64,000 nt of DNA, taken from contig JACTAT010000268.1 in the NCBI GenBank assembly GCA_014526335.1, positions 588,777 to 652,776 on the forward strand, given 5' to 3'. The notes beneath the pieces are model-generated. The model was not told the origin of the DNA, made no database searches, and saw only the letters and a program-made list of their open reading frames with translations. Position numbers and translations under genes: made by a program. Every line of letters starts with the position of its first letter. Position 1 is the first letter of the stretch. Below, piece by piece: positions 12,401 to 24,400 of this stretch. The DNA comes from Chrysaora quinquecirrha. Lineage: Eukaryota; Cnidaria; Scyphozoa; Semaeostomeae; Pelagiidae.

Positions 12401-15400
12401 AGAAGAAAATAGCACAGAAAAGTCAAATCAAAGAATTTTCATTCATAAATATATCATCATGTATCACAACATGACAGAAAGATTTTAAAATATAGTTCAA
12501 AATTAGCTTTTCTCTTTCAAATAGCTTGTTTAAGCTTGTTCAAAGTCTCGGAATTTCTCTTTTCATAAGCACCATCACCCCCTTGTTTTTAGTCTCGTTT
12601 CAATTTTACCTCGTTGTCATAACCAAATCTCGAAGAAAACATGGCGATTTCATAATGGTGTTCTGCCGATTTCGTTCGACAGAAAATCGCTTCGGAGGCG
12701 TCCCAGAAGAAAATTCAGCAAGGCCAACAGGTGAAATCATAATTACTATAACCTAAGGAATATTTTCATACAAGAATTTAAAGGCCCGCCAAAATTTCCA
12801 GTACTCGCATCGATTTCGGCTCTCAGCACCCGGACTAAAAGGAGAGAAGGGGGAATCCATAGCTAACAGCAGCAATTTAGGCTGTTCTAATACATTTTGT
12901 CCATGACTGTAGTCTTAACGGTGCTGATTTTATAGCGATACAAAGTTTGAAAAACCACGAAGGATTTGACCGTGAAAATATCAAGGGTATATTTTACAAC
13001 CTCGGTCTCTGAGTCTCTAAGTTCGATACGAGGCCCTTAGTTGAAAATGAGGCCCTTAGTTGAAAATGAGGCCCTTAGTTGATTGCATTGCATTTCATTG
13101 CAGGATTCGTTTGATTTAAGCATTAAATTTGGTTTTTAAAAGGTGATATGGCACTTATTCACCCTAACAAATTACAACTTCAGAGATTTCATTGGGTCTG
13201 TCTATTGCAAAAGGAGCAAGCGCATTTGTTGCTAAGAAACCAAGACATTATCAGATTTAAAACTGTCTGGTGCTTCGGGCTGATTTATCAAACGGGAATG
13301 GCGTTCCAGACTTTCAGTTTTCGAAAATTCCGAATTTGATACCATAACTAGCAGCTCTGACTTTCGATATCTCCAAGGGAAACTCTTTTCCAACTAATAC
13401 TCCGAGAGAAATAACTTCAAACTTTCTGTGAATAGAAAGCAACCTGAAAATATCAAAACAAGGCAAAAGAAATATGGCAACTTACTGAAGGCGGGAAAAC
13501 GCCATTAGGGACCATTCCAAATGGAGGATGAAAATGCTGATGCGAGTGCTGATGCTGATGAATGTGTTGATGCTGATGTTGGTGCTTTGTCGAGTCTTTA
13601 CTAGAAGAGAAGCTAGTTGTAGATGGCGTCTGAGCATCAGAATGGTGCTTCGGAGAGCGGCTTCTTGAGTCCCTTCGAAGAATCTCTCGACCTGCAATTT
13701 TGAAAATTGGGGGAATAGCGTAAGATATCTGAGAAACTTCAAAATAAATAAACAGTTGTTTTGATAAGAACCAGTAAATAACGAAACAACGACTACACGA
13801 AAATATGTAATACAGTAAGTCACTAAAATGATATGGACACAAAAAGGGTGCGTTTTTGGAGGGAATCAGAGATTTGCTTCGCTTTTTTGACTCTACAAAG
13901 ATGTGGATCCGAAGCAAAACAAAAAGAACTTATTGATTCTAAGAAAATTTCAAGTTTCCAAGACATATCCATCCTCTTTGACGTAGTAGTCGCAGCTAAC
14001 TTTAAAAAATCCAAGCAATAAATCAAAATTTTAATTCAATAGCTGACAAATATTGGGCCATAGTTATTTTGGCGCCAAAGTCAGACTCGTCCCAGTCCTA
14101 AATTATCACGTAACCTAAAGATGCACCAAGAGACAACAAGGAAAAACCAAATCAGTTCCAAAAGAACAAAGAAAACTTCTGTTACATCGCTAAGCAATGA
14201 AAGCGAACTGCTACGAAAGCAATTCACTTGATTCGGTCGGCAAAAGCGAAGCAGCTTCGCTACTGCAATGAAAAGAACAGAACAATGTCGAATCAAACTT
14301 TTGCTTCGCTTCAAAAGAACGCGCCCAAAATCGGAAACTTAAGCGTCAACTTAGACTCATTACATAAGTCCCACGTGGTCCCTCTAGTACGCTGTTGTTG
14401 TTGTTGCTATTGTTTTTTTTTAAATCGGTCAATTTGGAGCTGTGTTGGATTGACAGATAACATGTTGGGAAGCGTAGCTTAACTAGACTCGTGTTGTGAG
14501 TCTAGGGTCAACTTCTGAGGTGCAGCAATACAGTAGGGGTTTTCCGGGGGGTTGAGCACAAACAGAATTGAATAAACCGAGTCCTTACTTTTTATATTTG
14601 TTGAACTTGACTTCATCTTATCATTATTCAAAACGGTCGTCCCAGTCAAATCAATTTGATGATGTAATGATTTCCTAATAACGGCATCATCAAAAGAAAG
14701 CGATGATTTGATTGGTGAGATTCCACCAATAGAAGCAGAGATCTTTGTTTCTTCGAATCTCCTAAACTGGAACCCAGTCTCTTTTCTCATTATAACTTCC
14801 ATCGGTGAAATGGATTTGTCTTGTCTTTGGTCTGACGTCATTGTGGCAATACTTTTTGTATGTGTTTCTGTTTCCTCAGCAACCGAAGTTGTCACAGTTG
14901 ATGATCCTGAGGTTTCCGAGGCAGACGCGGTTGAGATCGAGGGTGTACCTCGCATGCTCTGAATAGCATTGATACTAAAGTCAGACAGCGGCTCTAAAAA
15001 TAAAATAACAAACTTGGTCATTAATTGATCGAAATAAATGTACAAGTACTCCGAGCCGTCGATATTTCGAGTGATAGTCGAGCGATACATTGCGCTGTAT
15101 TTCCTCGAAACAGCGGGTAGCCTCATGAAAGCATCCGCGAGGGCTACTTTCAATGGGTGCCACATACGCTTTTCATATAGATAGCGTATATATGGGCCTT
15201 ATTCTAAAGGAGTCCAACTACAAGCTGGAATTAGCCTGACTAAGATATACAATTCCTTCTCCGTTCCAGTGCGAATAAAAAGGAGAGATACCCAACACTT
15301 GTTGATCGAGTGGCCAGTCACTTTTCAGATAATTCAATACCCACTACACCATTTTGACGAACTGCCGCCATTATGGAAATTTTTGAAATTTGAGATTAAG

Positions 15401-18400
15401 AGTTTTTGATACCAAATTCGTGTGAAAGGCCCGAAATTTAAAGAACTAATACTACTAAAGACAATAATCACTAAGGAACTTTTCAACGTTTATTACTTTT
15501 ATCACTGCAAACAATCAAGAATAAGAAAGCCATTAGATAGCCGTTTCATTTCATAGGCAGTCAAAAATCACATAAATTGTACGTTACGCATGTATCGAAT
15601 GTTTTCTCGACTAGTTTCGAGCTTTGCTTGCATACAAATGCCACTGTATAATAGTCATGTCACTGAGTGTGTACACTTTTTTTAATAAGCAACTTGACTT
15701 TCGTCCAGCCCTAAAAGTTGCTTAAAATTTTAGACATTTCAGCCCTCAAAGTTGCTTAAACGTTGCTTGACATTTTTTGTACCTAACAACCACCCCTGAC
15801 TTCGCGGGTAAAAATCACCAACTGTTAGGCCTACGCCACAACTTTTGGGAGACAGTATGTGGAAAAACGTTTATAACGAACTTCAACATGCAAAACATAA
15901 AAACGAAGAACAATTTCCTAACACAAGAAAGAGAATAAGCTTGGTTGTTTGACTTCTTAGTTGCTTACAGTAATTCAATTGAGCCCTCAAGTTGCTTAAT
16001 GTAAAGGTCACTTCAGCCCTAGTTGCTTATTGAGCGGGTTGCTTATTAAAAAAGTGTAGTTAAAAATTAAGGATTTTTCGGAACTACAATCGGCTAAAAA
16101 GAGGTCGAAAAAAAGGAACTTGAGCTAGGCCTGGAGCTAAGTTCTTTATAAAAAAGCGTGTAGAATCGGGAGCTTTACAAGATCATAAAATCAATAATAC
16201 AACCGCGCTAGAACAAAGGAACTTTGCCTTGTATGGATGCTTTATACGATTTCAGCATCGAAAACTAAGTATCTTGAATTTTGAAAAAAATTCCATAATG
16301 ACGGCCTATGTCAAAAAGGTGTCTTGCATGGATATGATGAGACACAAGCGGTACATAAAATCACTCATGAAAATTACCCTCAGGTGTTTGAGACGGTCAG
16401 CTCTTAATGACATGGTGTATTCGAAATGTCTGAAAGTTTAGGTAATATCAACATTATGATTAAAGATTAGGAATTCGCGATTCTCTCCCCAGTGTACCAA
16501 AAACAGTATTTGCAAGGATTCGAAAAAATTAGTGTATGGCGTAAATTTAATCTTGAAACAATAAGCTACATAAGGCGATTTCAATGTAACCGAAATTTGA
16601 GAAATGTATCTTGGCAAGTCTGACTTGGTTTCTCGTGAATTTGGATCAGTTAAAAGCTGATTTTAAGGCGATTTAATCCTCAACTAAAGGCCCTGACCAA
16701 CAGCAGTATACGCTGAGGATTTCTGGTGCTCTTTCAAATAAATTCAAATCTCGATGTACAGCAAGATTTTAAGATAGAAATTGAGAACCACCCCGGGGAG
16801 TGTCTGTGCAGTACAGTGGAGGGTGTGCAGTACAGCGGAGGGATATCGTTAGTACAGTTAAGGGATATCATCAGTATGGTGGAGGATTTTCAGTTCTGAC
16901 TGCACTGTACTGATGATATCCCTCAACTGCACCGAACATTCACCAAAGTACTAATGATAACCCTCCCTCAACCGTACTGATGATATCTCTCCACCGTACT
17001 GAATATCCTCCACTGTACTGATGATAACCCTTCACCGTACAGATGATACCCCTCGACTGATCTCTGATGGGTGTTTCAAGTGATTCTGGAAGGCATTGAA
17101 ACTGCTGTTTTTATTTCAGGTTTTTTCGTCTGACACTCTTTAACTCAAAGTACAAGAAGTCATAGTTAAAACTTGTGGTAAATAATATCCTAAGTGTGGA
17201 TCGAATTGAGTGAATCAGAAAACTGCCATTAAATTGGTATTGTGGTGTGGTGTGAACAGCAATCAGCAAACGGGAAACAGTGGGATAACCAATAAGATAA
17301 GCTGAAGAATCAAAACGTGAAAACAAACAACTTTTGCATGCAAAGCACCGATCTTTTGGCATTAAAGAAGGGACATTCATAAATCCCTAAGTGAAACGTT
17401 TACCTACTCTGCCTATCATAAGAATAGAAGTACTTTTCCAGTGCGAAGAGATACACATGAGAGATACACAATAGCACAATACTTATGGCCTATTTTAGTT
17501 GGCTTTCGAGTCGTAAGCAGACACTGCCTACTAAGGGCATTTTTAGGTAAGCACGCACCCTTGGAACAAGAGCCCCAAGTGGTCACAGGGAGAGGGAAAT
17601 AAAAACGAGAGAAAAAAAGAAAGGGAAACGACTTCTCCATTCCCTGTGACCATTCGAGACTCTGGTACACAGTATAGAAGGCACGGAGTGTTTGTGAACC
17701 GAAATTTTTTTGGCTTGTGATCTTCCTTAGGATTCAGTTGAAAACTATATCTTCAGGATACATGGGCACACTCGGCGATTTCATTGAGCTCTATATATCA
17801 GTGGAAACAGCTCTCTGATCATGCAGTCCAGGTTCGAATCCCGTCTATTGTGGTATGCCACGTGAGGAAAAATCTATCCTAGTGTTCGCTATTGACGTCA
17901 AATAAATTACAAATATGTACAAATATGTATGGTGCTGAAGAAGGCTCAACATAGCCGAAGCACGAAAAGTCAAACTGAGGAGAGCCTTGGGCTGTAGAGT
18001 TACTCGGCGATTTCATTGAGCTCTAGCTCGTTAGCTCGTCGTTAGCTCTCTCCAGTCTATAGTGGTATGCCACTTGTGGAAAATCAATCCTAGTGTTCGC
18101 CATTCACGACAAATATACGCTTTTTTTATAAGGAACCTACCTCAACGCATAGTTCTTAAACCTTATTTTTGGGCCTCTCTTGAGGCAATTGTAGTTCCAA
18201 AAGTTCCTTAATAGTTCCTTAATTTTAACTGCACATACAGTGGTGTTAACAATAAAAGGGAAACATTTGCATGTGAGCAAAGCTCGAGACTACTCAAAGA
18301 AACATTTGATACATGCTTAACGTACAATTTATGCGATTTTCGACTGCAAATGAATGGAAGCGGCTTTCTAATTCTTGATTATTTGCAGTGATAAAAGTAT

Positions 18401-21400
18401 TCAACATTGAAAAGTTCCTTAATGATTTTCTCTTTAGTAGTATAAGTTCTTTAAATTTTCGGGCCTTCTACATGTAGGTTCCTTATAAAAAAAGCGTGTA
18501 TGTCCATGTATCTTGAAGATATAGTTTTCTCTTCAGGATAGATGTGATAGCGTTTTAAGGAACATACTTATAGACCTATTGTATTTGAGTGATTTGATTT
18601 GTTTTCTCCGTTTCAAATCTTTGACGCTGATCTCCGGACAACAACAAACCTCGTTTAATTATTCATCAGCCTTCTTAAACCATTTAATTAACAACTTGTT
18701 AAATATTTATAAATTATTTAACGTCGGAAGGTCGTGCACGTCATTGTGTTGGATTTTCAATAGGCCTATTTATTGATACCAGTGACATCTGTGCAAAGAC
18801 GATTGTTGAACTTAAATCTGTGGGATTGTACAAGGAAATGGAATGAATATCTCAGCCTAATCCTATTCTACATGGGGGTGGAGCCAGTGGTGATTTTGAA
18901 GAGGGGCTCAGTAGAGAGCGGAGACCCCCTTTTAAAACTATGTTTGCTTTTAGGGGGGGGCTTTGCCCCAAACTATATTCAATTGATGGTGCCTTTGAAA
19001 ATTTACCTTGAGTTCAAATATGCATCATTTGCAAAGATTTTGACGTACAGACATTATTATTACAAATTCGTTACGTCATGGATGTTTCTGATTAATGTGT
19101 TTCGATCCGCATCTGGCTATAAATTCCACGCTCGCTAACAGTTTCAACCTGTTTCTGACGTTAATACTTTGAGGAGTGTCAGACGAAAAAGGCTTTTAAG
19201 CATGCCCTATGATATTGATACCCTATGATGTTCTCGCTGTCTATTCCAATTTTTAAGTTTCGCACAACTAAAAAATTACTTATCATAATTTGACATTTTC
19301 ATCTTCAGGCAACATTTAGAAGGTCGTTATTAATAAGGGGACAGGTAATAGTATTTACAATTTTGTGGCGCCCCTGTACTATAGGGTTGATGAGCTGTCA
19401 GCAATTTCATTGAGATACATGAGATGGCAGCGCAATCCTATCGTAACAGAAGAGTTAAAATTTGATGGGACTCCGAGTGTTGGGTCAATATTATACTACA
19501 GTAAAAGCGCTCTGAACAAGAAGTATTGAAAAGAGCTTACTTCGTGGCATCGGGAACTCTTTGACATCTTTACTTGGAGTAGTAGGAGTGTTTTGGCTCT
19601 ATAAAAGATTTAATAAATGATAAGAAATGTGTCTTTGAGAGTTCTCTATGGAAAACTTCAATGACTGATAAAAGTTTAAAGTTCACAATATTATTATTAC
19701 AGTTTTAAAGCCTGAATAAGCTAAGAAACCCATTTTTCAAATTAAGGGTTTTCAGCTTCTCAGCAGTTCAACAGTTTCCTATTGTAAAGGATGGGATAAT
19801 CTGTCACTGTTTTTGAATAAAGGTAAGTCCTTCTTGATTTTCATATAAGATAAGCCATCCATGTCTCGAGATACGTAAAATAAGATCATTTCGACTTTTC
19901 CTTTCCTATCATGAAATTGTTAGAGAAACGTGGCCTGCAGTTTCTTATAAGTTGGTTTCTTTTTATGCGGGTTTTCACTTTACGGTAAATCCTCGAATTA
20001 GCCCCCTCCCGGGGGCTTAATTATTTCTCTTATTTTTGAGGGGTGGGTTATTCGAGGCGGGAGCTTAAACGAAGGGAGCTTATAAGATTATTCAGAAAGC
20101 ATGATTTATCATCGACTTAGAGAATGCATTTTTTTCATAACTCGATAAAGTACCAATATGAACTCAAAAAGCTACACCAATATGTCAGGGGTGGTGGCTT
20201 ATTAACAATTTCTCCCTTTAGGGTGGGGGCTAATTCGAGGGGAGGGCTTGTTGGAGGGGGGATAATTCGAAGATTTACATTATTTCCGTGGTTGAACAGG
20301 AGTGTTTTCTTGTATCAATTCCTTACAAGTTAGAAAAAACCTGACTTTCCTTCTAGACGAACTAAATCACAGGGCGGAGGATTGAAATGGATGAAAAACC
20401 TTGTATGTGGGACCAAGAATCTGGGGATTACCGCAGTCGATTGAAACAAAAAAGCGGTGGATACAGTCTCAGAGAAAAATCTCAACGAATTATAGGGTGT
20501 GTTCTTATGGGACTTTTGTCCCCTTTGAATTCTGAAAAAGTAGACAAAGGAGGATTCCGGTTCCAGAAGACTAAAGACTGTCAAACAGACGCCGATTTCT
20601 TGAAAAACCGAAGACTTGATTTGGAGAAAATGTATCTGCGAAGTCTGCAAAATCTTCCAGCCCTGGAGTCAGAAAAGTCTTAAGCCGACAAACTCTCCGA
20701 TTTTCCCAAGTTTCAAAAAGAACAGACTTTCGATCTCTCGGAAGTCTCCAGAAAGAAGAAGAAGCAGAAAAGTTAACAAAAAAATTTCTCTAAGGGCGTA
20801 TTTTTTTGGTCACATTCTGTTTTCAGCAGACGCCGTCTCTTTTCGGCAGACGTCGAAACATATTTTTGGTATCATCTTCTGAAAACGGCAGGTTTCGCAG
20901 GCCTCCAAAACCTTCTGTCCTCGAATCTAGAAGGTTTCGCAGACATCGCAAGAAATCTCGTTCTCCCTTTAGAATGTATGGTTTAGTTCGATTTTGTTCT
21001 GATCAGCCTAGCGTTTTCGGCAGCTGTGTTTTTTGGTGAGGGCAACTTTTTCTGCCCACGGGGGGTTTCTTGACCAAATTTTGAGTAGGGTGTGCCGCCA
21101 GCATATTCAAAATGGTATCGTTGGCTAGACTAATTTTTCCGAGAAACTTGTACCCTTGGCTAGACAAATTTCTACCAAAATGATACCCTTGGCTAGACTA
21201 ATACGCGCGAAATTGTTGGCCCTAAGTCGGAAATTTCAAAGATCGACTTGTTTCTTTTACTCGTTTCTTTAAAAATGGGTAGGATGAAATTTTCACTTTC
21301 CAAGGCTACAAAAGCTGAAACATGACAATTCTCCATATCAATATTGCTAAATTTGGTACCCTTGGCTAGACCAAAATTGTATAGACTTATCCCATGAGTC

Positions 21401-24400
21401 GTTGTTTTTGCTCCTTAGGCTAATCTGATTTCGATAGGTCGCTCAGAACTATTGAGTGACCACTCAGCCAGCTACTACTCAGCGAGCTACTCTGCCACTC
21501 TGAGCATTAGGCCATCCAATTCAATTTTTTTAAGTAAATAGTTGTTGCTGTTGCTAAAGATCCTATCAAACACACCCTAAACGTGGAACAGAATCAAACA
21601 CAAATCAACAGCAAGACCTTGGAGGCCAGGGTTAGCTTGCCTTTTATAAAATGGAAACTACACTTATTTTTTTAATATGCAACCGCTCATTAAGCAACTA
21701 GGGCTGAACTGACCTTAACATTAAGCAACTTGAGGGCTCAATTGAATTACTGTAAGCAACTAAAAAGTCAAACAACCAAGCTTATACGCTATCTTCTTGT
21801 TAGGAAATTGTTTTTCTTATGTTTTGCATGTTGAAGTTCTCTAACTAACGTTTTCCCACTTACTGTCTCCCAAATGTCGTGTTGTGGGCCCAACAGTTGA
21901 AGATTTTGGCCTGCAAATCAGGGGTGGTTGCTAGGTACAAAAAATGCTAGGTAAGCAACTTTTTAGCAACTTTGAGGGCTGGACAAAAGTCAAGTTGCTT
22001 ATTAAAAAAAAGAGTGTAGTTGTAAATGCTAACTCACGTCCACGTGTCAACACCAAGAGCGCTCGGGTTGACTGTTACTACACTCTTTTTTTTTATAAGA
22101 ACAATTTTATAAGAACACGAGCCTGGAATTTGCCCAGATTTTAAGAACAAATTAAGAACAAGCTGAGGCTGGCCTTTTCAAAAGCCGTAAGAATATCAGC
22201 TAAATATGTAAGTAAGACAGTCAGACTGAACGTAAAAAGCAAGCAAACAAAGAAATAGACAAGAATGCTGCATTTTCGCACAAACCTAGTACCACCCCAG
22301 GCATTCATTGAAAAATATAGCTTTCTTAGTAACCAAGGAATTAAGAACAGATTAAGAACATTTCAGGCTCAAAAACGGCAAAAATTTAAGAACAGCCAGC
22401 CTCGATCAAAATTTCCTGGTTCTTATAAAAGAAAAGAGTAGTTGCTTACAGAATTCAATTGAGCCCTCAAGTTGCTTAATGTTAAGGTCAGTTCAGCCCT
22501 AGTTGCTTATTGAGCGGTTGCTTATTAAAAAAAAAAGTGCATACGCTGACTAGTAAGCCTGGCTTTCAGATTGTTGTAGAACTAAGACCAGTTTGAAAGG
22601 AAACTTGTCATAAACTCGGTTTTTAATGTTTATTATTACAAAACTTTAAGACGCTTTCAGTAGCGTCATAAAACATAGGTGATTATAATAATCAGCGATT
22701 TGGCTCTTCGTAGCTATTTTTTAATCTTATGGTAGCAAGAACTGAATAAAAGATACGAATATTTCAAAGCTGTCAATAAAGTTATCCGAAACGGATTGTA
22801 GGTGAAGCTCATAATGCAAAGGATTATGTTAAGATCAAGTTAGAACGCTATGAATAGATAATAATGAAATAACAAGATTAGTTTCTATCCGTTCAGTGTA
22901 TTTTCTACAATGTCTAGACTTCTGATCGAGATATCGCTTTCTTCATATGTCAAAGTACAGTTTGCTCTGACGCAACTTACACTTTTTTTAATAAGCAACT
23001 TGACTTTCGTCCAGCCCTCAAACTTGCTTAAAATTTAAGACATTTCAGCCCTCAACCAATCAATGAAGGCTTCTCCGTAAACTTTAATGAAACAAATGGC
23101 TCTTTATTTGGAACGCCCACTTGTACTGGCACAATGGCTTCACTAAGCACTACGTTGCTCCAAAGTAATGTCACTCAAGGCTTTCCTTTGGTCAAAAGGC
23201 TCTGGACGCAATGCGGTAGACCTGTGTTTCTTATTTATTGAGAGAAAAAGAACAAATAACATCATCATATAAGCAAATTTTTGAGTCCGCAAATTTGCTG
23301 AAAAGCCGTCAAGAATTTATCACAAAGGAGCTCGATTTGTTCCGTTGTCGGTTTCCAACCGCTTGCGGTCATTTCAAATTAGCTGAATATCCGTTGCCGG
23401 AATCCCGGTTTATGAGATAATGCGATTCTTTCTAATTTTATCAAATTTTTCATCATCTTTATCTCGCTTTGCTTGCTCGGAATAAACAATAAATTTAAAT
23501 GCAGAACGTAGAAAACCGTTTCGACCGGGTTTTCCGGCGGATAATCCTTAAATATTAACCTCGTTTCACGCTGATTTGTTTTGTCAAACCGAATTCAATA
23601 TTAATTCATTTGTTAATTTTGCAATAAGCCAAACATGTTGATCTTTTATTCCTCTCAAATTTCTTGAACTACTGTAGCAGAGCAAGCAAGAAATTCCACG
23701 GGAAAACCAAATTGGCAGCGGCAGATTTGAACGTTGGCTTGTTTGTTGGCTCACGGTTAGACAAGCTGAGGCTGGACTCTGCGGTCTTTGCTAAAACTTT
23801 TTGAGTACTGGATGAAAATGGAAGTAAGACCATCAGACTGAATATAAAACCCAAACAAGGGCTGAGATTTTGTTAAAAGTTTAGGTGAAATAGCTTTCTT
23901 TGTACTGTACATCCTTGCAAACTCTTCAGTTACACTCTTTTATTTTATAAGAACAATTTTATAAGAACACGAGCCTGGACTTTGCCTATATTTTAAGAAC
24001 AAATTAAGAACAAGCTAAGGCTGGCCTTTTCAAAAGCCCTAAGAATATCAGCTAAATATGTAAGCCAGACAGTCAGACTGAATGTAAAAAGCTAGGAAGC
24101 AAAGAAATAGACAAGAATGCTGCATTTTCACCCGAACCTAGCACCATCCCAGGCATTCACACGCTAGCGAATCTATAATCACTACTGTGGTGGATAATCA
24201 CTACTGTTGTGGTACTATTTGCGTACTGTGGTGGTAGTTTCTGCGTACTGTGGTGGATAATCACTACTTGTGGTGGTTTACTATGCTTGCGGTGGTGGCA
24301 GTTTTGGCTTACTGTGGTGGATAATCACTACTTGTGGTGGTTTACTATGCTTGCGGTGGTGGCAGTTTTGGCTTACTGTGGTGGATAATCACTACTTGTG

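Noticed and set aside
15000..15165. Upstream extension of AUTS2-like exon 3
   Set aside because: Open frame looks protein-like, but the acceptor at 14,993 has a good pyrimidine tract and matches exon 2 phase.
17926..17975. Hammerhead ribozyme (CTGAAGA, stem, GAAAC)
   Set aside because: An extra A precedes stem II, no stem III and no NUH cleavage site follow; only the short motif similarity exists.
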